DNA of 64,000 nt from Arthrobacter alpinus (GCF_001294625.1 NZ_CP012677.1:2108001-2172000); one strand, 5' to 3'; shown: positions 36,245-45,994, counted from the first letter of the stretch. Program-made: numbers and translations. The notes: generated by a model from the sequence alone, not told the origin.

Positions 36245-37357
36245 CTAGACCAGGCGGGTCAGCCAGCCGTGAAGGTCTTCCACCACGCCGGTCTGGATGC
36301 CGAGCAACTGTTCGCGGATGGCTGCAGTTACCTCGCCGATACCCTCTCCCGGGGATGCGATGACGCCGTCGGCCATCTTCAGCTCGCCGATCGGGGTGAT
36401 CACGGCCGCGGTGCCACAGGCGAACGCCTCGGTGATTTCCCCGGCAGCCACGCCGTCGCGCCATTCATCGATGGTGATCTTGCGTTCCTGGACCTGCAGG
36501 CCGCGGTCGGCGGCGAGTTGCATGACTGAGGAGCGGGTGATGCCGTGCAGGATGTGCCCATTCAGCGCAGGGGTAACCAGGCGTCCGTCCTTGAAGACGA
36601 AGAAGATGTTCATGCCGCCAAGTTCTTCAATGGCGTTGTCATTGAAGGGGTCAAGGAAGAGGACCTGCTTGCAGCCCTGCGCCTCGGCCTCCATCTGCGC
36701 GGCGAGGGATGCGGCGTAGTTTCCGCCGCATTTGGCCTCACCCGTGCCACCTTCGCCGGCGCGGGCGTAGGTGGTAGTCAGCCAGATCGAGACGGGCTTC
36801 AATTCGCCACCAAAGTAGTTGCCGGCGGGCGATGCAATGACGCGGTAGGAAACCTCCCGGGCCGGGCGGACACCCAGGAATGCCTCGGTGGCGATCATGA
36901 ACGGGCGCAGGTATAGGGCTTCGCCGTCTCCGGTGGGGATCCATTCTTGGTCCGCAGCCACCAGCTCGCGCAGCGATTCCAGAAACACCTCAGGTGGCAG
37001 TTCGGGCAGGGCCAGACGGCGGGCGGAGGCATTCAGGCGGGCAGCGTTGGCTTCGGCACGGAAGGTCCACACGGAGCCGTCGGCGTGCCGGTAGGCCTTC
37101 ATGCCCTCAAAGATCTCTTGCCCGTAGTGCAGCACGGCGGCGGCCGGGTCCATGGCGATGGGGCCGTACGGCTCAATGCGGGCGTTGGACCAGCCACCCT
37201 CGCCGTTCGCGTCAACCTTGAAGTCGACCACAGCCGTGTGATCCGTGAAGTAGTCACCGAAGCCGGGGTTCGCCAAAATAGCCTCGCGCTCGGCACTGCT
37301 CTTCGGGTTCTCGTTGCGCTGCCGGGAAAAGGTCGGCTCGCTGGCTGTCTGGGTCAT
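36245..37357 (-). CDS. ilvE: Branched-chain amino acid aminotransferase
   Basis: IlvE moves the amino group between glutamate and the keto acids of Ile, Leu and Val. The 370-residue class IV PLP enzyme shows YGQEIFEGMKAYRHADGSVW near residue 77, the PLP-lysine region AKCGGNYAASLAAQ, and VFLDPFNDN-like and CGTAAVITPIGE segments. Length fits the actinobacterial and eukaryotic BCAT group. leuB lies 176 bp upstream on the same strand. Confidence 0.96.
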   Translation of the reverse strand: MTQTASEPTFSRQRNENPKSSAEREAILANPGFGDYFTDHTAVVDFKVDANGEGGWSNARIEPYGPIAMDPAAAVLHYGQEIFEGMKAYRHADGSVWTFRAEANAARLNASARRLALPELPPEVFLESLRELVAADQEWIPTGDGEALYLRPFMIATEAFLGVRPAREVSYRVIASPAGNYFGGELKPVSIWLTTTYARAGEGGTGEAKCGGNYAASLAAQMEAEAQGCKQVLFLDPFNDNAIEELGGMNIFFVFKDGRLVTPALNGHILHGITRSSVMQLAADRGLQVQERKITIDEWRDGVAAGEITEAFACGTAAVITPIGELKMADGVIASPGEGIGEVTAAIREQLLGIQTGVVEDLHGWLTRLV

Positions 37358-37533
37358 GCTTCCTCCACATGGTTGTGCCCGTCATTGGTAGTACCAGTTT
37401 GAGGCGGAGTTGAGTGCTGAGAATTCTGCGCAGTACTTGTGGTGGTGCGCCGAACCCTTCAGTTACGGTGCACTCACTCTATAAGTTAAGCGTACTCCTG
37501 CCCACCGATTCTCCCGCGCGTCGGCTTTGTTGC

Positions 37534-38586
37534 TCAGAGGACCGCCGCGATGGCGTCACCGATGGCGCTGGTTGTGCGCGCCGCCGCGGGGTTCCGGGTT
37601 GCGATATCCGCAGCCACCGCTTCTTCGACTTTGGTGGCCGCGCCCGGGTAGCCGACGTGGTTCAGCAGCAGGGCCGCGGACAAGATGGCCGCCGTCGGAT
37701 CCGCTTTTTGCTGGCCCGCAATGTCGGGTGCGGAGCCGTGGACCGGCTCGAACATGGACGGCGCCGTGCGGTCCATGTTGATGTTGCCGGAGGCTGCCAG
37801 GCCGATCCCGCCGGTGACGGCCGCGGCCAGGTCGGTGATGATGTCACCAAAGAGGTTGTCGGTGACGATCACGTCAAAGCGGGCCGGGTCGGTGACCAGG
37901 AAGATCATGGCCGCATCGACGTGCAGGTAGTCCACGCTGACCTCGGGGAAATCATTGGCTACGGCCTCCACGGTGCGCTTCCACAGGTGCCCTGCGTAGA
38001 CCAGCACGTTGTGCTTGTGCACATAAGTCAACTTCTTGCGGGGGCGTTCGCTGGCTCGGCGGAAGCCGTCGCGTACCAACCGCTCCACACCGAAGGCGGT
38101 GTTGACGGAGACCTCCGTGGCAACCTCGTGCATGGTGCCCTTGCGCAGCACGCCACCGTTGCCCACATAGGGACCCTCGGTACCCTCACGGACCACCACG
38201 AAGTCGATGGTGCCGGGGGCCGCCAGGGGTGAGGCGACGCCGTCGTACAAGAAGGAGGGGCGCAAGTTCACATAGTGGTCCAGACTGAAGCGAAGTTTGA
38301 GCAGCATCTCGCGTTCGATTAGGCCGGACGGGATGCGCGTGTCGCCTGGGGCTGCACCGACAGCACCAAAGAGGATGGCGTCGTGGCCGCGGAGGGCCTG
38401 GATGGTCTCCTCGGGCAGGGTCTGCCCCGTGGCCAGCCAGTGCTCGGCTCCCAGGGCGTAGTCAGTGAGTGTCAGCTCGACACCCTCCGCTGCGGTGACC
38501 TTTTTCAAGACCTTCACAGCCTCCGCGGTGACCTCGGGGCCGATGCCGTCGCCGGCGATAACTGCAATGTCAATCGATGCGCTCAT
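37534..38586 (-). CDS. leuB: 3-isopropylmalate dehydrogenase
   Basis: LeuB oxidatively decarboxylates 3-isopropylmalate in leucine synthesis. The 350-residue protein shows [20 protein letters not shown] at the start, the [20 protein letters not shown] region, [20 protein letters not shown] and [20 protein letters not shown]. It lies upstream of ilvE with a 176-bp gap; they may share a promoter or be separate. Confidence 0.96.
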   Translation of the reverse strand: MSASIDIAVIAGDGIGPEVTAEAVKVLKKVTAAEGVELTLTDYALGAEHWLATGQTLPEETIQALRGHDAILFGAVGAAPGDTRIPSGLIEREMLLKLRFSLDHYVNLRPSFLYDGVASPLAAPGTIDFVVVREGTEGPYVGNGGVLRKGTMHEVATEVSVNTAFGVERLVRDGFRRASERPRKKLTYVHKHNVLVYAGHLWKRTVEAVANDFPEVSVDYLHVDAAMIFLVTDPARFDVIVTDNLFGDIITDLAAAVTGGIGLAASGNINMDRTAPSMFEPVHGSAPDIAGQQKADPTAAILSAALLLNHVGYPGAATKVEEAVAADIATRNPAAARTTSAIGDAIAAVL

Positions 38587-38632
38587 GATTTCAGCCTAAC
38601 GAAACTATCCACATGATGAGCAAGCCATCTCA

Positions 38633-40024
38633 CTAAGTGAGACTTGACTTGGTAGCGGCAAGGGCGTCCAGGGCCGCCCGCCGGCTGTCGGCGAGGTCGA
38701 CGACGGGTTGCGGGTAGTCGGAGGTCAGGAGCTCCGGTACCCAGCGGTTGACGTATTTCCCTTCCGGATCGAACTTCTTTGCCTGCGTGAGCGGGTTGAA
38801 GATCCTAAAGAACGGGGCGGCATCGGCCCCCGATCCTGCCACCCACTGCCAGTTGGCTGGGTTCGACGCGGCATCGGCATCAACCAAGGTGTCCCAGAAC
38901 CACGCCTCCCCCACGCACCAGTGAATCCCCAGGTTCTTGACCAGGAAGCTGGCCGCGACCATCCGGACACGGTTGTGCATGAACCCGGTGCGCCACAGCT
39001 CGCGTTGCCCGGCATCCACGAGCGGAATCCCGGTGGCGCCCTGCTGCCAGGCACGCAGATGCTCGACGGCGGACCCTGAGTAGGCTGCATCCGTTGCGTC
39101 CGGCAGTTGCCACGGGAAAGCATCAAAGTGCCGGCGAAGGTTGGTGGTGGCCAGGTCGGGGTGGTGGAAGAGCTGGTGCCAGCAAAACTCCCGCCACCCC
39201 AGCTCCGAAGCGAACACTGCGGGGCCGGAGGTTCCCTCGCTGCGGAGGTCTGCGAGCGCGGCCCACACTTGGAAGGGGCTGAGCTGGCCCCATCGCAGAT
39301 ACGGGGACAGGCGACTGGTGCCCGGCTGGTCCGGCCGGTCGCGGGCGTCCGAGTAGTCCCGCACCCGGCTGGCGAGGAAATCCGCCAATGCTTCCTGCCC
39401 GGCCGCGGCGCTGGGCTGCCACGTTGCGGCCAGCCCGCCGGACCAATCCGGGGCGGTTGGCACCAGGGCCCACTGCGCCAGCCGGTCGCTCACCGGGAGG
39501 TCCCCGCCAAACCCGTGACCGGCGTCGGGCCTGCCCAGCGGCGCCCGGAAGTCCCGTTCCGAGAGCGCCCGCCAGAAGGGGGTGAACACCTGGTAGGGAT
39601 TGCCGGCCCCGGTGCGGACCGTCCAGGGTTCATGCAGCAAGGAGGCCTGGAAACTTTCGGTGTGGAGCCCCCGCCCGGCGGCCCACTCTTTCACGGCTGT
39701 GTCCACGGCCCGTTCCGGACCGCCGTAGCGCCGGTTCCAGTAAAGGGCGCCAGCCCCCAGCTCGGAGGCCACTGTCTGGATAACCTGCGCCCCGGGGCCG
39801 CGACGCAGCATCAGCGGGACGCCCAGTTCAGCCAATTCGCTGCTGAGATCCGCCAGTGCGTGGTGCAGCCACCACTTGGCGGCCCCGCCCAGCGGCCGGA
39901 TACCAGCGGACTCTTCATCCAGGACGTACAGGGCCACGGCCCCACCGTCGGCGACGGCAGCAAGCAGGGCAGGGTTGTCCGCCACGCGCAGATCATCACG
40001 GAACCAGACCAGGGAAATGGTCAT
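38633..40024 (-). CDS. phr: Deoxyribodipyrimidine photo-lyase
   Basis: This class I CPD photolyase repairs UV dimers with blue light. The N-terminal domain starts LVWFRDDLRVADNPAL. The FAD domain has LSPYLRWGQLSPFQVWAAL, ELGWREFCWHQLFHHP, GFMHNRVRMVAASFLVKNL and WQWVAGSGADAAPFFRIFNP. The ATG at 40024 has GAAAGG eight bases upstream; a GTG at 40033 is the alternative. It follows crtEb by 22 bp on the same strand, so it is probably the last gene of the carotenoid operon. Confidence 0.94.
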   Translation of the reverse strand: MTISLVWFRDDLRVADNPALLAAVADGGAVALYVLDEESAGIRPLGGAAKWWLHHALADLSSELAELGVPLMLRRGPGAQVIQTVASELGAGALYWNRRYGGPERAVDTAVKEWAAGRGLHTESFQASLLHEPWTVRTGAGNPYQVFTPFWRALSERDFRAPLGRPDAGHGFGGDLPVSDRLAQWALVPTAPDWSGGLAATWQPSAAAGQEALADFLASRVRDYSDARDRPDQPGTSRLSPYLRWGQLSPFQVWAALADLRSEGTSGPAVFASELGWREFCWHQLFHHPDLATTNLRRHFDAFPWQLPDATDAAYSGSAVEHLRAWQQGATGIPLVDAGQRELWRTGFMHNRVRMVAASFLVKNLGIHWCVGEAWFWDTLVDADAASNPANWQWVAGSGADAAPFFRIFNPLTQAKKFDPEGKYVNRWVPELLTSDYPQPVVDLADSRRAALDALAATKSSLT

Positions 40025-40046
40025 CTCATACACCTTTCGTTCCGCC

Positions 40047-40895
40047 TTAGCGGTTCAAGACCAGCCAGATCAAAGTCATGGTCACCAGGAAACCAGTGAG
40101 GTAGTTCAGCCACAAGAAGCGCTTCCAGGCCACATTGGCGGATGTGGAGGTAGCATCGGTGACCCGCAGATAGGAGGCAACGTTGACCAGGTACGGCACC
40201 GCCAGCAGGCCGGCAAACGGCACCGCCGTCCAGAGCATCAGCACCCCGGCACCGACATAGGCAAGCACGGAGAAGGCAACAGTGGCGCGTGCCCCCATGA
40301 CTGTGCCGATGGAGGCCAACCCACCCTCGCGGTCAGGAATAATATCCTGCACGGCACCAAAGGCGTGGCTGCCAATGCCCCAGAGAAAGAATGCCCCAAG
40401 AAAGGCCCAGATGCCGGGGGTGAAGGGCGCATCGACCAACACTAGGGCGTAAACGGCCGGGGAAACAAAGTGGGTGCTGGAGGTGATGGAGTCAAGGAAC
40501 GGCCGCTCCTTGAAACGCAGCCCGGGCGCACTGTAAGCGACCACGGCAAAAAGGGATATCAGCAGCACCGACTTGGCCAGCACCCCGCCTTGAGTTAGCA
40601 GCGCAGCCACGAAAGGAATCACAGCCACGGCTGCAGACACGAGGATGAGGCGGTGGTGGGTGCGCTCCAGCACGGTACCTTCAATACCGCCCTTGCGGGC
40701 ATTGAGAAGGTCGGATTCGTAGTCGAACACGTCGTTGATGCCGTACATCGCCAGGTTATAGGGGATCAGGAAGAACACGGTCCCCACCACAAATATCCAG
40801 TCGATTCTCCCGGTGGCCAGGAAATATGCAGCCGCGAAGGGATAGGCGGTGTTCACCCAGGAAACCGGGCGGGACGAGAGGAATAGTGTCTTCAT
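40047..40895 (-). CDS. crtEb: UbiA-type prenyltransferase, lycopene elongase
   Basis: CrtEb adds two dimethylallyl units to lycopene, giving the C50 acyclic carotenoid flavuxanthin. The 282-residue polytopic protein has UbiA prenyl-diphosphate/Mg motifs: INDVFDYESD (N-D-x-x-D-x-x-x-D) and the second Asp-rich motif VQDIIPDREGG. Its ATG overlaps the crtYf stop codon (ATGA). The position next to crtYe and crtYf matches decaprenoxanthin clusters of Corynebacterium and Arthrobacter relatives. Confidence 0.92.
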   Translation of the reverse strand: MKTLFLSSRPVSWVNTAYPFAAAYFLATGRIDWIFVVGTVFFLIPYNLAMYGINDVFDYESDLLNARKGGIEGTVLERTHHRLILVSAAVAVIPFVAALLTQGGVLAKSVLLISLFAVVAYSAPGLRFKERPFLDSITSSTHFVSPAVYALVLVDAPFTPGIWAFLGAFFLWGIGSHAFGAVQDIIPDREGGLASIGTVMGARATVAFSVLAYVGAGVLMLWTAVPFAGLLAVPYLVNVASYLRVTDATSTSANVAWKRFLWLNYLTGFLVTMTLIWLVLNR

Positions 40896-41209
40896 GCCTT
40901 CCGCCCCCGTGTGAACAACAGCCACAGGCCCGGCAGTAGCAATCCGGCGGCAATCGGGTAGGCAAAATCCTCAATGGGTGCCAGGCCGACGTGAATGCCG
41001 TTCAAGGTGTGCCCGGCGTAGTCGAAGAGTCCCGAGGCAATCATGAGGTTGTCAAAAATGGCCGTCAGAACAATCAGGACTGCAATGGTTCCGACGACGA
41101 CGGCAATCACCGCACGCCGACCGGTTTCCCCTCGATGCTGCGCCAGCGCCGTCACCATGACCAGCACGGCCACGGCCACAAAGATGACGTTAAGCTGGGA
41201 AAAGTTCAT
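40892..41209 (-). CDS. crtYf: C50 carotenoid epsilon-cyclase subunit CrtYf
   Basis: This 105-residue protein has three predicted membrane segments (VIFVAVAVLVMVTALA, AVIAVVVGTIAVLIVLTAIF and the AAGLLLPGLWLLF end) and the family motif HVGLAPIEDFAYPI. Heterodimeric cyclases CrtYe/CrtYf form the two rings of decaprenoxanthin. It overlaps crtYe and crtEb by 4 bp each, and GGGGAG precedes the ATG. Confidence 0.9.
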   Translation of the reverse strand: MNFSQLNVIFVAVAVLVMVTALAQHRGETGRRAVIAVVVGTIAVLIVLTAIFDNLMIASGLFDYAGHTLNGIHVGLAPIEDFAYPIAAGLLLPGLWLLFTRGRKA

Positions 41210-41544
41210 GATTGCTCCCCTTTCCGGCGCAGGGTCCCTCGGTGGTGCCACAAACGCACGGCTCCGGTGAACAAGATCATGGTTTGGTAGCACAGAAACA
41301 AGAGGAAAAATGCTTCCTCTAAGGGCAGCTGTGGACCAATCATGATACCCGTCATGAGAGGAGATTCCCTGTGCAAGAAGATGCCGGCCGCTATCGCTGC
41401 TACATCCCACACCAAGAAATAGGCGGTGCCCAGGGCCAAGACGGCCGCCGCTGCCCACGGGCGGGCAAACAAGAACAGCTTCCATCGCGCATCCAGCAGG
41501 GCCATGCAGCACAGCAGGAGCATCAAGATGATGAGGTAGATCAA
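41206..41544 (-). CDS. crtYe: C50 carotenoid epsilon-cyclase subunit CrtYe
   Basis: This 112-residue protein has three membrane segments (MIYLIILMLLLCCMALL; AAAAVLALGTAYFLVWDVAA; LEEAFFLLFLCYQTMILF) and the partner motif IGPQLPLEEAFF. It is the second half of the heterodimeric lycopene/C50 cyclase. Start and stop overlap crtI and crtYf, respectively, by 4 bp. Confidence 0.9.
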   Translation of the reverse strand: MIYLIILMLLLCCMALLDARWKLFLFARPWAAAAVLALGTAYFLVWDVAAIAAGIFLHRESPLMTGIMIGPQLPLEEAFFLLFLCYQTMILFTGAVRLWHHRGTLRRKGEQS

Positions 41545-43289
41545 GGCACGACCACCCGCACAGCATGATCAGTGTCCGGTGCCCTCATGCCTTCGGCCAC
41601 AGTTGTGCCAGAAACTGATGCCGGCACATCGGGTTCAGGCTCAGCCAAGGGTCCGCCGGTCTTGTCTCCGCGCACCGATTTGAGCACCAGCTCGGCGCTG
41701 ATCATGCACAGCGGCACCCCAATGCCGGGGCGCACAGAACTGCCGGCGTAGTAGAGCCCGCTGACCTTGTGGTTCACATTGCCGGGGCGCAGGAAGGCGC
41801 TCTGGCGAAGCGTGTGCGCCAATCCCAAGGCACTTCCCTGCCAAGCGTTCACGTCGTCTTGAAAATCCGCCGGGCCGTAGCTGCGCCGCACCATGATCCG
41901 CTCGGCCAAGTCCGGCGTGTTTGTCCAGATCGCCAGTTGGGCGATTGCCGCGTCAGCAACCTTTTCCACGTGCGACGAGCCTCCGCCGTCGAACCCTCCC
42001 CTGCCCCACTGCGGCAGGGCCGGTGCCGGGATGAGTAGGAATAGATTCTCGGTACCGGCAGGCGCCACGGAGGAATCGGTGGCGCTCGGACGGCAAACGT
42101 AGATGGAGGTGGTGTCCGCCAGTGCCTGTCCGTCAACGATCCGGGCGAAGTTGTCCTGCCAGTCGTCAGTGAACAGGAGGTTATGGTGGGCCAACTGTGG
42201 TAGGCCGCCCCTGACGCCCAAGCACACCAGTACCGCACTGATGCCGGGATCAGTCTTGGCCCACTTTTTGGCAGATCGCGTGCGCAGCGTCTCCGGCAAC
42301 AGTGCCGACTCAATGTGGTGCAGATCCGCGGCACCAACCACTAGCTTGGCACCGCTGCGATGTTCCACGCCGTCCCGGTCCCGCCAGGCGACTGCCTCGC
42401 ACCGCGCCCCGCCGTCCGCCGGGCCAGTGACAATTTGCGTGACCGTGGCCCCGGCGACGATCTGGACACCGGCCCTGCGGATGACCCGTTCCATGGCGTC
42501 AACCACCGCGGCAAAGCCACCCTGCGGGTACAGTACGCCGTCCTGGAGATCCAGGTGGCTCATGAGGTGGTAAATCGAGGGCGCTTTGTAGGGGCTGGTT
42601 CCCAAAAATACGGCAGGGTACCCAAGGATCTTTTGTTGTAGAGGATGAGTGAACCGGCCCGCCACGAAACCGTGCAGGGAACGGGTTAAAAGTTGGGCCA
42701 GCCGTGGGGCATGACGCAACACCGCCGGCGTGACCAAGCCCCGCAGCGTGCCAAAGGGGTCGTAGAGGAAATGTTTCTTGGCCAGGGTGTAGGCCAGTTC
42801 GGCGGAATCCAAGTACTTCTCCAATTGCGCCCCGGAGCGTGGTTGCTGAGACTCGAACAAGTCCACAGCGGCGGCACGTCCGGTGCGGACCACCGTGGAA
42901 TCAGCCCCCTGCTGACCGCCTGCGGCGCTCCATAACTTATAGGCAGGATCCAGCCGGGTCAATGTCAGCTCCGCGGCCGCACTGGTGCCCATCATCTTGA
43001 ACCAATGGTCAATGACCTCCGGCATGAGGTACCAACTGGGGCCGGTGTCAAAGGTGAAACCATCGCGTTCCCAGCGGCCGGCCCGACCCCCGAGCTGCTC
43101 CTGCTGTTCCAGCACCGTCACAGCGTGCCCGTCTTTGGCCAGAAGACCCGCCGTGGCCAGGCCGGAAATACCACCGCCGATCACCACGCATGGCCCGGAG
43201 GCATTATCCGCAGGCCTGCCGCTTCCTTTCCTGGCCAAGGCAGGAATCAGCCTTTTCATGAGCAAGTCTGGTCGGCGCGTGCCATTCAT
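41541..43289 (-). CDS. crtI: Phytoene desaturase
   Basis: CrtI converts phytoene to lycopene. The dinucleotide-binding loop is CVVIGGGISGLATAGLLAKDGH (about residues 34-55), followed by LEQQEQLGGRAGRWERDG, and the C-terminal FAD motif is GLYYAGSSVRPGIGVPLCMI. It has 582 residues, with a 30-residue basic N-terminal extension and a long acidic/Pro tail beyond the usual ~500. It overlaps crtB and crtYe by 4 bp. Confidence 0.94.
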   Translation of the reverse strand: MNGTRRPDLLMKRLIPALARKGSGRPADNASGPCVVIGGGISGLATAGLLAKDGHAVTVLEQQEQLGGRAGRWERDGFTFDTGPSWYLMPEVIDHWFKMMGTSAAAELTLTRLDPAYKLWSAAGGQQGADSTVVRTGRAAAVDLFESQQPRSGAQLEKYLDSAELAYTLAKKHFLYDPFGTLRGLVTPAVLRHAPRLAQLLTRSLHGFVAGRFTHPLQQKILGYPAVFLGTSPYKAPSIYHLMSHLDLQDGVLYPQGGFAAVVDAMERVIRRAGVQIVAGATVTQIVTGPADGGARCEAVAWRDRDGVEHRSGAKLVVGAADLHHIESALLPETLRTRSAKKWAKTDPGISAVLVCLGVRGGLPQLAHHNLLFTDDWQDNFARIVDGQALADTTSIYVCRPSATDSSVAPAGTENLFLLIPAPALPQWGRGGFDGGGSSHVEKVADAAIAQLAIWTNTPDLAERIMVRRSYGPADFQDDVNAWQGSALGLAHTLRQSAFLRPGNVNHKVSGLYYAGSSVRPGIGVPLCMISAELVLKSVRGDKTGGPLAEPEPDVPASVSGTTVAEGMRAPDTDHAVRVVVP

Positions 43290-44254
43290 GAGGAAACCTC
43301 CACGGTTGAATCGTGCACTTTAGAGTCCGAAGCCTGCGGTTCTGGAATCGGAAAGCGGGGCCGATCTGGAACACTTTCGCTGGTGCCTGGGCGATTTCCG
43401 CCTAGGCACACCGTCACGGCGATCATCACCTTGTGCCAGCCAGGAACCCTGGCCCTTTCCTGGGCGAGTCGGGCCGCCGGGATGCGGGCCAGTTTGGCGA
43501 CTAGGGCGGCAAAGAGATCGTGGGCTAACCGCACGGCCCGCCGGGCCGGCGGGGGAAGGAAAGGCATACCGGCCCGGGCAACTGCCAAATCGTGGCGAAT
43601 CTCGGCAAGCAGCGCATCCTTGTGATGATCGTTGAACGCCGCAGGGTCCAGTCCCGGGAAGTACAGTCGCCCCAACTCTGCACTGTCGGCCCCCAGATCG
43701 CGCAGGAAGTTCACCTTTTGGAATGCGGCGCCCAGGCTGCGGGCCGCATCCAGCAGCTGCTGTTCGTGACCGGCCTGCGCACCGTCCATGGTCTGGAAGA
43801 CTTTCAAGCACATCAGGCCCACCACCTCAGCTGAGCCATAAATGTACTCGGCTAAGGTGTCCGGTGAATGCGTGTTCTGCGAAACGTCCGTGCGCATGGA
43901 GGCGAAAAACGGCTTGGTCAGCGAGGAGTCAATACCTGCCCGCCGCGCGGTGCCGGCAAAAGCGTGAACTACCAGGTTGGTGCTGTAGCCGCTAGACAGG
44001 GCTTGCTCGGTTTCCCGTTCCAGGGTGTCAAGCTGGGCGCGCACTGCTTCCTGGCCCAGGCCTGCCGCCGCGGCTGCGCCGTCTACCACCTCGTCGGCCA
44101 CCCGTACCAGTGCATAAATGTTCTCTATTTCCCGGCGAGCCTTGGTCCCTAGTAACCAGCAGGCCATGCCGAACGACGTCGAATAGCTTTTGATAACCAC
44201 TGCCGCGCTTCGCGTGGCGGTCTCGGAATAGTGCCTCAGGGGTTCGGTTCCCAT
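43286..44254 (-). CDS. crtB: Phytoene synthase
   Basis: CrtB joins two geranylgeranyl diphosphates to phytoene. The trans-isoprenyl diphosphate synthase fold shows the first Asp motif as YALVRVADEVVDG (DxxxD) and the second as NFLRDLGADSAELGRLYFP. The C-terminus has a Ser/Pro-rich extension (PGTSESVPDRPRF). Length 322. It lies 2 bp after crtE. Confidence 0.93.
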   Translation of the reverse strand: MGTEPLRHYSETATRSAAVVIKSYSTSFGMACWLLGTKARREIENIYALVRVADEVVDGAAAAAGLGQEAVRAQLDTLERETEQALSSGYSTNLVVHAFAGTARRAGIDSSLTKPFFASMRTDVSQNTHSPDTLAEYIYGSAEVVGLMCLKVFQTMDGAQAGHEQQLLDAARSLGAAFQKVNFLRDLGADSAELGRLYFPGLDPAAFNDHHKDALLAEIRHDLAVARAGMPFLPPPARRAVRLAHDLFAALVAKLARIPAARLAQERARVPGWHKVMIAVTVCLGGNRPGTSESVPDRPRFPIPEPQASDSKVHDSTVEVSS

Positions 44255-44256
44255 GG

Positions 44257-45423
44257 CTAACTCCTCCGGCTCAGGACGTAGTCGCAGATTTGCGTAAGTT
44301 CCATGAACAAGGACTCGGGCAAGTCCAGCTCCGTGGCCTTATCAATGGCGTCTACCACCAGGCTCTTGGCCAGCGCCAGGGCATGCTCCCGAGCGCCGAG
44401 CTGGCGCAGCACGGCCCGCACAGCCTCGGCGTCGCCCTCACCTGCACGAAAAGCCGCCATGGCTGCAACAAACTCTCCGGAACCCTCGGCGAATGATGTC
44501 AGGGTGGTGTGCTTACCTTCCCGCAGGTCCGAATCAACAGGTTTGCCGGTGAGGGACTGCTGGCCGAAGGTTCCCAGAACGTCATCGACCACTTGGTAGG
44601 CCACTCCGATGTCTCGGCCCACGGCAGCGAGCGCGTCGGCGGTGGCCACTGATTCACCCGCCAACAGGGCTCCTGCACGCAACGGCATTTCAAAGGAATA
44701 AACGGCAGTTTTCAGCCGCTCCATGTTCAGAACTTCACGCAGATCAGGATCGCTGCTCCCCAGTGAGAACAACAGGTCATCAAGCTCGCCCGCCGCGGAG
44801 GCAAAGATCGCTTCATGTATGGTGGCGAGAATCGCTGAGCCCTGCCCGTGCCCTGTGGCTGCAGAGGTTGCCAGCTTCAGGGAACCCGTCAGGAGCAGAT
44901 CCCCGGCAATGATGGCGGCGGAGAATCCGGCGTGGTCTGCGTCGATGCTACTGTGGCCGGCACGGGTGGCCACGTCCCGGTAGCTACCGCCGAGTGTTTG
45001 CACACCGCGGCGAACAAAGTCCCTGTCAATCACGTCATCGTGCACCAGCAATGCTGCGTGGAGCACCTCAAAGGCGGCAGCGAGTTCGCTGCACGCCCGC
45101 CAGTCATCCCCCCCGAAAGCTTCAAAGGTCAGGTAGACCAGTTTGGGACGCATCCATTTCCCCCCGCTCGTTGTGGCCGCCATGCGATCCCACAACTCAC
45201 CAAATGCTGGCGAGTACCCCTCGGCACGTTGACGTTGAGCAGCAAAGTAGTGCTCCAGCACCTCTTTGACCCTGATCTGAAAGTCCGCCCAGCCCAAAGG
45301 TATTGCCGGGTTTTGGGCGGTCGAGGCGCAGCAATTTCCCCGCTCGACCAAAAGTGTTTCACCTTGTGTCCCGGGTTTCCGGGCGATTGGCTGGGCTAGT
45401 TGGCTTTCGTTCTTCGCTGGCAT
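44257..45423 (-). CDS. crtE: Geranylgeranyl diphosphate synthase
   Basis: This 388-residue polyprenyl synthase supplies GGPP to CrtB. The first Asp-rich motif is LVHDDVIDRD (DDxxD). The second is reduced to YQVVDDVLGTFGQ, a form common in actinobacterial IdsA/CrtE-type enzymes, followed by GKPVDSDLREGKHT. A 40-residue N-terminal extension precedes the fold. The GGPP product is inferred from the operon. The gap after the marR stop is 5 bp. Confidence 0.92.
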   Translation of the reverse strand: MPAKNESQLAQPIARKPGTQGETLLVERGNCCASTAQNPAIPLGWADFQIRVKEVLEHYFAAQRQRAEGYSPAFGELWDRMAATTSGGKWMRPKLVYLTFEAFGGDDWRACSELAAAFEVLHAALLVHDDVIDRDFVRRGVQTLGGSYRDVATRAGHSSIDADHAGFSAAIIAGDLLLTGSLKLATSAATGHGQGSAILATIHEAIFASAAGELDDLLFSLGSSDPDLREVLNMERLKTAVYSFEMPLRAGALLAGESVATADALAAVGRDIGVAYQVVDDVLGTFGQQSLTGKPVDSDLREGKHTTLTSFAEGSGEFVAAMAAFRAGEGDAEAVRAVLRQLGAREHALALAKSLVVDAIDKATELDLPESLFMELTQICDYVLSRRS

Positions 45424-45428
45424 GATCG

Positions 45429-45947
45429 TTACACCTTCCGGCTATCATTTTGCTCGGTTGCGGGACTCGGGGCGTGGCCATTTTTCAAGTCCTCCACGCG
45501 GCTACTCATGGAGGCCACCACGCTACCCAAGAAGTCGACAATGACGGCTTGTTCGCCATCGTCGTAGCTGCGCACCTTGTTGTCAACGTCCATGATCATC
45601 GGCATGAGCTTTTCCATGGCTGCTCTCTCGGATTGTTCACTTGGGCTAATGAGCAATCGCCGCCTGTCAGTGGGGTGGGGGGTCCTGGTGATGTGCCCCT
45701 TACGCGCCAGTCTGTCGATGACCGTGGTTGTGGCTGCCGCCGTAAGGTGCAGCAACTTTGCCAACTCGCCAGGGGACATGGATCGCTGCTTCATCAGATG
45801 CTGCATGGCCTGGAAGTCGGTTTCGTTCAGGTCCATTTCCCGGCGCATGATGAACTCCATTACCTCATTCAAAACAAGGATGTGACGAACCAGCACCGAC
45901 GCCGGATGCATCCGTCCTGGGGCAGGACCACCGTGTGAGTTTTGCAA
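45429..45947 (-). CDS. MarR family regulator leading the carotenoid operon
   Basis: The 172-residue protein has the MarR winged helix: SPGELAKLLHLTAAATTTVID (recognition helix) and KGHITRTPHPTDRRRLLISP (wing). The start is a TTG with an excellent GGAGG ribosome site six bases upstream. It is the first gene of the crt operon. In Corynebacterium a MarR-type protein (CrtR) represses crt genes and responds to GGPP; here a similar autoregulatory role is inferred from position only. Confidence 0.9.
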   Translation of the reverse strand: MQNSHGGPAPGRMHPASVLVRHILVLNEVMEFIMRREMDLNETDFQAMQHLMKQRSMSPGELAKLLHLTAAATTTVIDRLARKGHITRTPHPTDRRRLLISPSEQSERAAMEKLMPMIMDVDNKVRSYDDGEQAVIVDFLGSVVASMSSRVEDLKNGHAPSPATEQNDSRKV

Positions 45948-45960
45948 GGAACACCTCCAA

Positions 45961-45994
45961 CCATTGATTATCAGAAAATCTAATTACATAATGG
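45961..45994. promoter_or_regulatory. AT-rich candidate operator in front of marR-crt
   Basis: The 95-bp region between marR and the divergent pseudogene is AT-rich and contains the palindrome TGATTATCA (45965-45973), TAATTA (45981-45986), and outer inverted CCAT/ATGG at 45961 and 45991. MarR dimers bind such sites, so this is the likely operator/promoter of the crt operon (inferred). Confidence 0.5.

Noticed and set aside
44257-45423. Inactive prenyl synthase because the second Asp-rich motif is DDVLG
   Set aside because: This form is common in active actinobacterial IdsA/CrtE-type enzymes.
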